64,000 nt of DNA from Hypholoma sublateritium FD-334 SS-4. Taxonomy: Eukaryota; Basidiomycota; Agaricomycetes; Agaricales; Strophariaceae. Shown here piece by piece: positions 12,518 to 23,555 of the stretch. Both the position numbers and the translations under genes were made by a program. Where the stretch lies: positions 364,493-428,492 of the forward strand of contig KN817525.1 in the NCBI GenBank assembly GCA_000827495.1. The letters run 5' to 3'. Within the stretch, counting starts at the first letter, position 1, and each line of letters begins with the position of its first letter. The notes under the pieces were generated by a model. It saw only the letters and a list, made by a program, of their open reading frames with translations, was not told the DNA's origin and did not search any database.

Positions 12518-15500
12518 ATGAGCTCCTTTCGTCGTCAGGTCTATGTCGAGATTCTTTACGACCCAAAGAACCGGCGCTCGGTGAAGCGGAGATCTCCAGA
12601 GAGAGGCCCGGAATCGATTTCGCCATCAGCGTCCACATTCGAAGTTCCCAGCCCCATCCGCTCCCCCAAGAAACGACGAAAGGCCTCTCCAGTACCAAGC
12701 GAGGACAATGATTTTGAACATGCGCGTGTTCACCGTTTGTCGACTATATCAATATTTACGTTATTTTTTCAGATTACATCCCGAGCCTCGCCCACGGCAT
12801 CCGAATTTGGCCAGATTGCGGTAAGTCCGTTACAGGTCCAGTTTTCTGTGTGTCTTACCAATACTTAACCTACACATAAGTCTGGTTCAGGGACAAGCCC
12901 CCCACAAACGCGGTCGCCTACTTTCTCAGATCCACCTGCGCGCAATTCGGAGCGCGAAACAGATCGTGATTCGGAAGGAGACGACAATGGTCCAGATGGG
13001 TTAGTCGAGGAAGCCAGTATGTTTTCTTGTTGCCCGCTTTTGATTTTCCTCATTGTATTCTCAGAACCATACATTTATGACTTGGCCGACGATGATATTG
13101 ACGAGACCGAAGATCTCTTGGTTTTAGGTGAAAGCCAGGAGGATGAGGACGAGGAAGAGCTACCGGTTCGCATCCTCTATGACTTCACGATCTACCGTGG
13201 CGATACAAAGGAGGCCATTCCCGTCGCCGAACTCCTCCTCCTCACCTATTCTGAAAATTACAACTTTCAAGCCTCTGGCCTTGTTCGACCTTGGGTGGAC
13301 TTAAATGCTGATGATTCTGACACCGATTACTCGTCGGGAGACGACAGCGACAGTGGGGAACAAGAAGCCATGCTTTCTGAAAAGGGGAGGGACCGCGTGA
13401 GTCTCTCAAAGCTGCTAGAATTCAATGTACATGCTCAGTCTGAAGGAGATTATCCGATTGACCCGTACGTTCCGTGACTTTTGGCCTCTTTCAAGTTCAC
13501 AATAGACTAATTGCATTTATAACTACACAGGAAAATATATGTGCGAACTGAATACGCCTGGTATATCCTAGGAATGCCATCCCGTTCATATCAACCATTT
13601 TTTACAAGTTTTTGGAAGTGCCATCGGATGCTACACCTCGTTGTTGCGGCCTCTGCGGACAATTCCCGCATCACACGCTCCGAGTTTCTGGAAGCCCTCC
13701 CTGAACTCGACCAAGCGGAAGACTTGGTTACGAATGCAAACAGCGTTCTTGGTCGAGATTTACGAGAAGCCGACCTTGACTCAGATGAAGTCGTAAGTCT
13801 ACCCTCCCTACCGTATTCCATATCTCAATTGACATATTACAGATTGCCTACATTGCGGTCCACTTACGAGATATCTGTACTGAGAGTGGTATCAGAATTT
13901 TCCGGGTTCCGCTGGTTCGAGACCTGGTGGCACCCATTGAGTATGAGTTCGATACAAAAATCCCTTCAGTCAAATCCAGCCCATCTCGAAAGAAAAAAAC
14001 TGCGACCACAAAAGCCAAGCCTCCAGTTCAAAAGAAACCGGTAAAACAGGGCAAGACGTTCCTCACTCCCATTGTCAATCGAATAGCTCGAGACTTCTTC
14101 GAAGGCTCTTTGGAGGTGGCTCAATCCGCGCTGGCTGTGGACGGCGACCAGGAAGACATACAGCGCCTCCTCTATCATAAATCCCACTACTCAAATCCAG
14201 AAGCTATTTCGTGGGGAAAGAGGATGAAAAATTGTGATGGATGTTATCGGAGTGCTGTGGTTGATGGAGTTACATATAAAGTAAAGTTTTTAAGCATCCG
14301 AATGCCCATAATTCGAATTCAGGAACTGACTTATTTTGCAAAGATTGGGGACGTCATCATGGTTGCCCCTGATTCAACAGACCCACCAACATCATATTCT
14401 ATTAACAAATATGCAAACAAGTGGTGGTACGCTGTAACGTTTTCTCGTTTAGTCTCAATATTCAGATTCTGGTCATAGGTTCTGTCAGATTAGATACTTC
14501 TTCGAAAGAAAATCTCAGACAGGAAATACGGAGAAAATGTTTCATGGGTTATGGTTTAGTCACGGTAGCAAGACCATCCTGCAAGAAACCTCTCATTCAA
14601 AGGCTTTGTATCTGCTGGGTACCTGTGACGACAACCTGATCACTGCCATAGTCAAGAAATGCAACTTCAAAGTCATGCGGTCTGACGAGGAAGAAGTTGA
14701 AGATGACGGGGACACTAAATCAAACGACTTCCATTGTGGGTATGTAACATATTTCACTTCAGTCTGAATTACCTTTCTGATATTTCTTCCTTCTAGACTA
14801 TTATATGACGACGACAACGCCACATTTGCCGACCTCCCTCCAGATGCTTTGAGTGTAGAACCTGACCAAAAATCTTGCTTCTCTTGTGATCTTCCAGATT
14901 CCACAGCTGCCACGGAAGAAGCACAAGTTGACGATGACAGTCTTATCTTGCACGGAACAACGTACCATCTCTCTGATTTCGTCTATGTCATTCCTTCCAA
15001 TCAGACAAAGCTTTTGGATATTGGACAGCTTATCAAAATAACCAAGCTAAAGGTGGTGGTTCGACTACTCGGGCGATACGATGAATATGTCGCTGAGCAG
15101 AAATCATCTGGTGACGACGAGGATCTTATATCGGACGAGGTGAGCAATTCAGTTTCTATGAGTTCCAGTGGGTGACTTACTGTCGTTGCAGCGTCGGTTA
15201 TTTTTTACTGAGCAAGAGCTGACCGTGCCGTTCCATAAACTGGATGGGATATGCTACGTACAGCACTTTACGAGTGCGCGAACGATAGAAAAGTGGGTCA
15301 AGCACAATGATCACTATTACCTGAATGAGAAAGGCGATATCAATCAACTTGAGCCCATGGACAAAGATGATTTCACCTTCTGCGAACTGTGTTTCCTGCA
15401 AGACGAAGTGCTGCGCAAGAAGAGGCAGACGTTTTCGCAGACCAATAGTAAACTCGTCGGGTTCGAGCTGTTCAGCGGCGCTGGCGGCCTTGGAGTCGGC

Positions 15501-17587
15501 ATGGATTTATCCGGATTTGTGGAGACTAAGTACGCTGTGGAGTTCTCGCCATCTGCCGCGAAAACCTACATGTGAGATTTATCCGCAGTCGACCCAGGAT
15601 TGTTTTGCTGATTATGGAATAGGGAAAACCATCCGGCCACTACCGTCTACTGCCAAGATTCAAGCGCGCTGCTTAAACATGCATTGACGGGTGACAAGGA
15701 CATAAAGGGCAAGCTGAAGTCGTTAGATGGGGAGACATACTGCCCGGCCTTGCCCGACAAGAATGCTCAGATCGATTTCATCTTCGGAGGCATGTCTCGT
15801 TCGCCGTTCATTAGTTTACCTTTAATAAAAATGATTAGGCCCCCCCTGTCAGTCATTTTCCCTCGCAAACCATTCGAAGGCATGTCTCCCAAGCACACTT
15901 CACGTCACTCATGCTCATGTTTTCCCCATGTGAATCCTTAGAGACGGGATGACATACGGTACGTCGGCTATCCCCGCCTTCCTCAGTCCGTGCAATGTTG
16001 CTAACTGCTTTGGGCCGCGGCAGCTCGACGATGGCGTGCAACATGCTCAGCTACGTCGAGCACTACGAGCCGTCGTACTTCCTGCTCGAGAACGTCGTTG
16101 GCTTCCTCGTGCACAAGTTCTACGCGAACCGCGAGACCGCGGACGGGACGGTGGAGACCGAGATCCAGGCGGGGATGGTCAAGCTCGTCGTGCGCACGCT
16201 GATCGCGCTCGGGTACCAGGTGCGCTTCAAGGTGCTGCAGGCGGCGCAGTACGGCGTGCCGCAGAGTCGCCGGCGGGTGATCTTCTGGGGCGCGAAGCGC
16301 GGGCTCCCGCTGCCCGACTTCCCCGTGCCGGTCTACGCGCATGAGAAGGGCATGCATCGCGTGAGCCTGCCCACTGGGAAAGGCCAGCTCGACCCGCCCA
16401 CGCGCAGCAGGGATCTGGATAATCCTCACCAGTACGCGCCGCTCCGGCCGATTACGGTGGACGCTTCCATCGGGGATCTGGTAAGCCCAATATACTCGCC
16501 CTCGACGGCGCGATGGTACTTAATTGCTGTTCTTTTTCTCTGGGGCACAGCCAAAGTTCGACTGGTACGCGATATTCGTCATATCTTCCCCTCTCCGATG
16601 TCTGATCCCCCTTGGCAGGACGAATCCCCACAGCGTGCACCCGCAGACGGAGCACCAGCGGCTCGAGGCGCGCGAGCGCATCGAGGTACTTGGGATTCCG
16701 AGTTTCCGTGCCCTGATCGGCGAACAGTACGGCAGCGACTGGGGCTCGCTGCCCGGCTTCCCAAACGGTGGCGCGTACTGCTTGACGCCACAGAACCGGT
16801 TCCAGCGGTGGATGCGGCGGGACATGGAGGAGGGCCAGGCGGTCGAGGGCCAGTACACCACAAAGTTCTCGAAGCGCGTCATCGAAGCGTGAGTGCTGCT
16901 TTTCTTCCTTCGTGGCGTGTAGTAGTCGGCTGAGCGCGGATTTTTCAGGACGTGCACTGTCCCTTTGATTGCGGGAGCACATCATCGCGGTTGGTGGCCC
17001 AGATTCAGGTGCTTGTCGCTGAGCTGAGATTGCGCTGTAGATTTACCTGCGGACCTGCTGCCGGCCTTCGCGCATAAAGTCAAGAAGCAACCTCGAAGTG
17101 TGTCGTTTTTCTGAGGTCGTGTGGATTGGGGCTGATCAGCGATGTGTGCGGGCAGTTCTCTATGGCAGGATGGATCCAGAAGGCTTTTTCAAGTGCGCTA
17201 CGACTCAGCTGTCTCCGCTGCTTAAGAACCAGTGGCCGCTCCATCCGTCGGTATGTCGAAATCGGACGTTGCTTAACGCTCTCGTGTTCACATGGATTCT
17301 TTGACAGCAAAAGCGGATCATCACTGTCCGTGAGGCCGCGAGATGTCAGGGATTCCCTGATAGCTATATCTTCGCGTCTGTTGAGGACAAACCAGCGAAG
17401 ATTGTTGAAGATGTGAGCAGTTCTCGTTCAATTATGCCGGATTATTCTGAAATGCCATATTCAGCAACTCAAACAAATTGGCAATGCTGTTGCGGTGCCG
17501 TTCGCGCTTGCTCTTGGGAAGGAGCTGGGGAAAGCCATGATATCCGCCTGGGAGAGGAAGGAGAGGGAGGGAAGTGTGGCGGTGTAG
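12518..17587 (+). CDS. DNMT1: DNA (cytosine-5) methyltransferase, RFD-BAH-BAH type
   Basis: A maintenance-type 5-methylcytosine DNA methyltransferase. The likely start is MSSFRRQ at 12518, followed by a basic nuclear-localisation-like block (SPKKRRK) and an acidic linker. A replication-foci (RFTS) domain follows: LPVRILYDFTIYRGD ... KIYVRTEYAWYILGMPSRSY. Two BAH domains come next, one starting near GDVIMVAPDSTD and continuing through FCQIRYFFE and MFHGLWFSHGSKT, the other starting near LILHGTTYHLSDFVYV. The catalytic domain carries motif I (FELFSGAGGLGVGMD), motif IV (GGPPCQSFSLANHSK), motif VI (FLLENVVGFL), motif VIII (QYGVPQSRRRVIFWG) and motif X (QIGNAVAVPFALALG). The gene has many short introns. 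Two of them, flanking the PPCQ exon, use GC donors (15790-15838 and 15880-15941), and a 17-nt exon (15942-15958) lies between the second and the next intron. The stop is at 17587. I see no CXXC finger. Confidence 0.92.
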
Positions 17588-17640
17588 GATCTTGTTGTAA
17601 TATTGGATTTACTTGGTAGTGTATGTATGTACTGGGGATC

Positions 17641-18251
17641 TCAACTATCTTTTGCGAGGATTTCTTCCACACGGGCGACTTTGCCGACGTTCCCTTCCCC
17701 GGTGGATATCTGGCGGTCGATGCGCGTGCCGATGCGAATGTCTGTTGCGATTCGCTGGGAGCCTTTTGCATGGACTGCGGCGTGGCAGTCGTGGATTGCC
17801 TGGGAGACCTTGGACCAGGGGCCTTCTGCGCGCAGGTTCAGTATGTTTGAGGGCTGGTAGATTGTCGTGCTAACCGATATTGGTCCCATATCCGCTGCGG
17901 TCGAGATATCAGTCAGCGGCTGCGCGATCGCGTTGAACTTGACAGGCGCTTACTGCATCTGCATACACACGGACATCAGTGCCATGCCGTGTGTAATACG
18001 TGTGTGCGATGAATATTACGTACCTTGTATGTCAAGCCAGACTGTGCGAGAACGCGCTGGCATTCTGCAACTTCTTCGGCGACCTGCAGAAACAGGTGGT
18101 GATGAGCATGAAACTCGGACACAAAATGTCAGATGGGGGGCACAGAAGTGTTTCCAGTGCCTATTGGGATCAGACAGAAGTCTGGGGGGGTCAGCGTGGA
18201 CGCGTGGGGGAGCGAACAAGACATACCAGCGACGGCATAAAGATCGGACAT
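17641..18251 (-). CDS. ECM15: ECM15 / UPF0045 (MTH1187-like) small protein
   Basis: A small ferredoxin-like-fold protein of the UPF0045/MTH1187 family, whose yeast member is Ecm15; thiamine-related ligand binding has been proposed for relatives, but the role is unproven. Six coding exons give 110 residues: 18227-18251, 18144-18181, 18024-18083, 17954-17958, 17875-17894 and 17641-17825. The product reads MSDLYAVADFCLIPIGTG, then VAEEVAECQRVLAQSGLTYK, KMHGYGTNIEGPW, and RIATDIRIGTRIDRQIS near the end. The conserved GTN-EGPW and TDIRIGTR motifs are intact only if the 5-nt exon ATGCA (encoding Met and part of His) is included, flanked by AG and GTAAG. The length is close to yeast Ecm15. It is divergent from the IRS4-like gene with 54 bp between start codons. 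Confidence 0.88.
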
Positions 18252-18305
18252 GGTGGATGATGAAAGCGGAAGGAGAGAGCTGCACTCGGATCCTGTGCCA
18301 CTCTT
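18252..18305. promoter_or_regulatory. 54-bp divergent promoter, ECM15-like and IRS4-like genes
   Basis: The two start codons face away from each other only 54 bp apart, so transcription start regions and 5' UTRs must overlap or lie within the neighbouring coding sequence. No core-promoter motif is evident. Confidence 0.5.
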
Positions 18306-20111
18306 ATGCCTTCCACCACCATCCAGTCCCGCATATCCGCCTTCGAGTCCCTCGCCACCGCCCCCAAGTCGCCCCCGTCTGCAAAACATGTCTCCTCGTC
18401 GTCGCCCGACCGCTACACTGACATACTCGAGACACCAGTCTCGCCGGTGATGGCCATCCCACTCAAGCCTGTGGCAATAGTGACACGGCCATCGCCCTCG
18501 CCCTCGCCCCCCAACCTCGGCCGGAAAACGTCGCTGATAGATCTAAAAGACTGGGTCTTCGATGACGGGCCCGTGCCGCTACGGAATGGCTTTGCTGACT
18601 CGTCCAAGACGCCGACGCAGCAGGTCTTCGCCAGCGGCCAATCTACTAACGGGCCACCGCTCATTAGCTTTGAGTCGCCCCCTAAACCAAAGCCCAAACC
18701 AAAACCGGCGGGGCTGACGGCGGCGCTCAAGACAAATCCGCAGCTCCCCCCACAGCTCCCGCCCCGCAAGCCATCGTACACAACGCTGAACCCGCTGGCG
18801 TCTGCGCCCCAGCCACGGCGCACCGACTCCTTGACCGCTGAACATGCGCACCGATATCCACCGCTCGCGATCGACTCGGACCAGCGGTCGCAGAACGGAT
18901 CGACGCACGCCCCGTCGTCCTCCATATCGTCCTTCCACTCCGTCTCCCTGTCCGAGGACTACGAGCCGAGCACGCCGGGCTCCGTGACAAGCCACATTGC
19001 GACCTTCCCCATGGACGCGCTGCACAGCTCGCCCCCGCCCGCGCGCAGGGCCGGCGATTCCGACTCCGTCAGCCTGTCCGAGTCGTACGAGGAGGTGTCC
19101 GCGTCCTCGCTCGCGAGCCCCAACACCGAGCGTCTCATCAACCTCGCGTGGGACCGTGCCCCGGTCCCCCGCAAGGCCGTGCCACCCAGACTCCCAGAGC
19201 GCCCGAACTCGGCTAGGCCCACAACGGTAAGATCGCCGCCGCCACCCGCATACCCTGTCGCACGCATGAATTCCGGCTCAGGCTCCTCGTCTAATTCGCC
19301 TATCTTGCGCCCGACGGTCTCCGCCGCGTCCTCGTCAAGCAGCATTGTCATCCCCACGCCGTACGTCCCGCGCCGTGCCGCGCCGCCGCCGCCGTCGCGC
19401 TCGTCCGACCGCTCGTCGATCCAAAGCACGACAACGACGCACAGCCAGTCTTCCAGCACACACTCATACGTCAGCGCACAGGTGCCCGTGCTGCCGATCC
19501 TGAAGACGAAGCGCCCGACCCCAGTGCCTCTCGGCGTGCGCAGGCGCTACGAAGCGGTGTTCACCGCGAACGTCGTGCAGCGGCGCCGCGCGGAGCGACC
19601 CGACGCGAGCGTTGGCGAGAAGCCCGCGCTGTTGAGCCCTGGCGAGGCGCGCGGGCGGCGCGCGGTCGGCTGGCGCGGGCTATCAGTCGATCTGATTACG
19701 GGCGACGAGATGGGGGGCGGGCCGCCGCCGCCCGGGGGCGACGCGGTGAGCGAGGTCGTGGGACCGAGCGAGAAGCTCGAGGGTCCGATCGTGCGCTTGA
19801 TATGGCGCCGCTCGGGACTGGACAAGGAGATGCTTGCGGAGATCTGGTGCGTCGCTGTGTGTGTATGTCTGGTTAGTGTGCGTATGCTAATTTTTGTGTC
19901 TTGACGCAGGAACGAGTGCGATCTGACGGGTCAGGGTGCCCTCGGCGTGGACGCGTTCGTGAAGGGCATGTGGCGCATCGACGAGGAGCTGCGGCGCGCG
20001 CAGGCGAGCGCGATCAAGTCCGCGACGCGTGGCTCGGGGGGCTACCGCACTCAGAACGTGCGGGCGGCGCCCAAGCTGCCGTCGAGGCCGCCCAGAGACA
20101 TCCTGCGATGA
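18306..20111 (+). CDS. IRS4: EH-domain protein, IRS4/TAX4-like
   Basis: Two exons (18306-19846 and 19910-20111) give 580 residues. The first 400 or so are low-complexity Ser/Pro/Thr-rich sequence with a KPKPKPKP run, poly-proline patches and repeated SVSLSE blocks, probably disordered. The C-terminal part resembles the Irs4/Tax4 family: RRYEAVFTANV, then EKLEGPIVRLIWRRSGLDKE, LAEIWNECDLTGQGALGVDA and FVKGMWRIDEELRRAQ, an EH (Eps15 homology) domain. Yeast Irs4 and Tax4 bind the phosphoinositide phosphatase Inp51 and control PI(4,5)P2 levels, cell-wall integrity and autophagy; that role is inferred here from the EH domain position alone. The intron after GAGATCTG restores the EH core. Confidence 0.82.
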
Positions 20112-20508
20112 TCGTCGGTGCTGTCGCGTGTTCTTTTTTTCTTCTCCGGGGCCATATTCATTATCTACTCGAGATACTGTCTCCGAGTCGCATTGCTTTC
20201 CTTGCACATACACTACTTGTACATGACACTCCACACCACTATAGCATTCATTATAATGTGCTGCGAATTACAAGGCGGCCATCTGAAAACAAGTCTCGAC
20301 GGTCTTATCCCGCCGTTTGCAAGTAACTGAGCTCAAATTTTTCGTCCCATCAAGTCCGCCATTCTCGTCATGAACTTAGGAATGGGAATTCGGCCAAATC
20401 AGGCAACCATCATCCCAATTCAGAGGAATCTTCCGACCAACGTGCGCTCCGAGAGCGCTCTGCAGCTTCTGATTTTTTTTCCACCACTGATACTGTAGCC
20501 CAACTATC
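20112..20508. other. Intergenic, between IRS4-like gene and MYND pseudogene
   Basis: No coding frame of interest. The last 70 bp resemble the 5' flank of the intact MYND paralogue (a CTCTGCAG/CTCTTTCTC-type stretch, then ATCATGATG at the start), so the duplicated unit probably begins within this stretch. Confidence 0.45.
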
Positions 20509-21137
20509 ATGATGGATAACGGACTCTACTCCAGCTCCAGCACGGAACTTTCGAAGGAGCTCACCGCCTCTGAAAAGCGCGGAGGACCAATCCCTGTCAT
20601 GTTCCGAGACTTCGATTACACAGATTCCTGCGCTGCATGCCTGCAAACTATCTGGCCGCCGAAGCCCCACCGGAGTGCGGCTCTGGCGCCATATCCATCC
20701 ACCTCAATTCGGCATCTGAGAACTGGTCAGCAACAAACAGTGATCTCCCCGACGCTCTTGTTGCATGCAATGCCAGTTTAGGGTCATATCGCGAATGGTT
20801 TCCCGTCATCCAGGCAGCCCACCTGAAACGCATCCCATTCGCCACGACAGAGTATGCGGAACAATCGGCGGAGCACCAGAGAAACATGATGCCAATTATC
20901 CTCTCTGGGTCTGGCGTGTCTCCGTGCCCTGTGGAGGAATTCAAAATCCAGCTGAATCCGTTCCAGCGTCCTGGACAGAGGCCAATCCCAATGTATAGGC
21001 TGCCGAACGTTGTCAATGGGTTTACATTGATAGTCTACAAAAACAAAAAGTCAAAGACAAAAGATGTCAAGACTAGGAAGGACATCGGAGACGTTGAGAA
21101 GACCCTCCGTAATTTGACTTTGAATCAGGTGGACTAA
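20509..21137 (+). pseudogene. Internally deleted copy of the MYND/MSS51-like gene
   Basis: The 5' part encodes MMDNGLYSSSSTELSKELT and CAACLQTIWPPK, matching the start and the first zinc-ligand pair of the intact gene at 21740. The sequence then jumps straight to the equivalent of the last third of that gene: PPECGSGAISIHLNS, YREWFPVIQAAHLKRIPF, EYAEQSAEHQRNMMPIIL and NPFQRPGQRPIPMYRLPN, ending at LNQVD. About 1 kb is missing, covering the rest of the MYND finger and the middle domain. The two remaining parts are in different reading frames, so translation from the ATG stops after about 90 residues. A short C-rich stretch at the junction could be microhomology. I regard it as a non-functional paralogue, although a spliced or internally initiated 3' product is formally possible. 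Confidence 0.8.
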
Positions 21138-21739
21138 TTTTGTACCGATGAAAGACAATTCAAATCTTAGGCTTGGCCTGTTGGTACTTCGTAGGAAAAT
21201 ATAGATGACATCAATGTAAATTGTTCAGATGTAGCAAACTTTGCTTGTATTCGGAGAACTGCAAGTGAAAGCATTCATCACATAAGTATACCAGACACTT
21301 ACGCTGCCCCTTGACTACCCCACGCCCGCCGCCTCGAACAAAATGAGTCCCAAATGAGTTTCCGAGTCAGTCAGTATATCGAGTTCAAGTTTGCATTACT
21401 TATTCAAGCATTATTAAGTTATTGAGTGCCATGGACCATCGATGGAGTACACATTAAAAAGATTAATATGAAGATATACAATCTGCTATGATGCGCCTCT
21501 CTCGAAAATAATTGGAGAATAGTAGTAGTACCTAGCATCCTCAAACACTGAACAGTACGGTAATGCGATGATAACACACGCCCGGGCCGTAGGCCAAATA
21601 AGGCCGACATCCATCCTAATCTGGAAACTAATGATGGCAATCACGGAATTGTGCGGTCGTAATAGCCCTTTGTTCTGACTGGGTTTTGCCTGAGTGCTCT
21701 TTCTCTCCGCAATATTTCAGTCTTGATTACCCAGATATC
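21138..21739. other. Intergenic spacer inside the MYND duplication
   Basis: The first 130 bp match the region after the second copy (both have a GATGACAT/GGTGACAT element followed by ATGTAAATTGT-CAGATGT), so 3' flanking sequence was duplicated with the gene. The rest holds no supportable gene. Confidence 0.5.
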
Positions 21740-23398
21740 ATGATGAACAGTGAAACATACTTTGGCACGCTTACTAGAGCTGCCAAGGAGCTTACTGCGC
21801 TCGAACAGCGCGGTGGACCAATTCCGGCCAAGTTTGACTTTGCAGTTGAAGAGGTCTGCGCCAGATGCATGCAAGATATCAAACCCCCAAAGAAAATATT
21901 CCGTTGTGCTACATGTAAAGCTGTTATATATTGTAGCGCAGAGGTACGTCGTCTCAAAATTCAAGGAATCATCGGCATGCGATTCAAATATTACCTAGTG
22001 CGCAAACCGAGCCTGGAGTATCTCCGTAGGCAACCAGCCAACACATAAAACTCTCTGCGGGGATAACAAGGTGCGAGATCAATGTTTTACTGCATTTTAT
22101 CCAGCGTCTAACTGTTCTGTTTGATAATAGAGACACATGGAGAGATTACCTCAAACGCAGGGGATCACTAAATCATTCCCCTGGGGCCGTCTCGAGTCCG
22201 ATGGGACTTTCAGCTTTGACATCGCGCGCGGACGTTTCGGAGTGCTAGGCAGCTCAGGCTATGGCTACTGGAGCCACCGAGGTGGTCCTTCCCCGCACTC
22301 GGAAGCGGCTGCAGTTAATATGGACTCCTCGCCGTACGCCTCTCAATATCAAAAACTCGTGCAAAGCTTTGAATACCGCGACGGGAAGGAACTCATTGGA
22401 AAGAAACACCTCTCCGATGAAGAGGGGTGGAAGCTCCCGTCCAAATATATCCCATACCGGAATTTCTCGTCAGCTGCAACCCTCCCAAAACTGGTCACTG
22501 AATTTGAGTATGGTGTCGTTGATTGGGATACTTGGTATCGCTGGAGGAATCTCCCAAAGGAATCGCCCGCGGCTTTGCTCATGAATTATCCAATGAGCGT
22601 CTATCGGATGCTCGTTAACTGCCTGGAGCTGACATCACCAAACGCCGGTCAGCCAGACAAACGCGTTGGTCTACATATTCATCTTCTTGGCGCCGAAGTC
22701 GAACTCAATTTTTTGCCGCTGTGCGTATAATTCGGTTGGTCTTCATCACAAATTTTTACTTGTTCTATCGGAGCAGGTTTTCTGAATTAGCGTTGCTTCT
22801 GCCCTATCACGACATCAAACTCGTATTGTTCGGAAGTGCCGTGGCCAAATTAGTGAGAGTAGCCATGAAGACCTCTCGATCTCTTGCGACCAAATCTCCA
22901 GTGTTCATTTACACGGCCCCACCAGACTGTGGCTCTGGCACCGTATCCATCTACTTTAACTCTGTATCCGATGGGAACTGGTCAGCCACAGACAACGTCC
23001 GCCCCGACGCTCTTGTTGCCTGCAATGCTGGCTTAGCATCCTACCACGAATGGTTCCCTGTCATCCAGGAAGCCCACATGAAGCGCATCCCATTCGCAGT
23101 TACAGAGTACGCAGAGCAGTCGGCGGAGCACCAAAGAAACATGATACCTATCATACTTTCGAGGGAGTTTCTGTCTCCGCGGCCTATGCAGGAGTATAAA
23201 ATCCAGCTGAACCCGTTCCAGCGGCCTGGACAGAGACCCATTCCAATGTATAGGTTGCCCAATATTGTCAATGGGTTCACGCTGATAGTCTACAAAAACA
23301 AGACGGCCAAGGCAAAGGTGAAAGACCTTGAGCTTGACAAGGTCATCGGGGAAGTTGGGAAGGCCCTCCGTACGATGATTTTGAACAAGATGGACTGA
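21740..23398 (+). CDS. MYND-type zinc finger protein with MSS51-like C-terminal domain
   Basis: Four exons (21740-21943, 21999-22070, 22131-22720, 22777-23398) give 495 residues. The MYND finger is assembled across the first two exons: CARCMQDIKPP, FRCATCKAVIYCSAE, and then a cysteine and THKTLC from the second exon. The middle carries FPWGRLESDGTFSFDIARG and GKKHLSDEEGWKLPSKYIPY. The C-terminal domain has PDALVACNAGLASYHEWFP, EYAEQSAEHQRN and a basic/hydrophobic end, like the domain that follows MYND in the Mss51 family. Yeast Mss51 activates COX1 translation in mitochondria, but agaricomycetes have many divergent members whose roles are unknown and I see no clear mitochondrial presequence here. 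It is the intact partner of the truncated copy upstream. Confidence 0.8.
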
Positions 23399-23555
23399 TT
23401 TTATATGGGAAGCGAAGACACGAGAAGCGATTCTAGCCTGTAACATTGTAGTAAAATGTAGGTGACATGATGTAAATTGTCCAGATGTGGTAAACCTTGC
23501 ATGTATCTAGAGAACTGCGACTATGTAAAGACAATTAGATGTAGGAAATGGTACG

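Noticed and set aside
15780..15960. Frameshift or pseudogenisation of the methyltransferase at motif IV
   Set aside because: With GC-AG introns the reading is continuous and every catalytic motif is intact, so decay is not needed.
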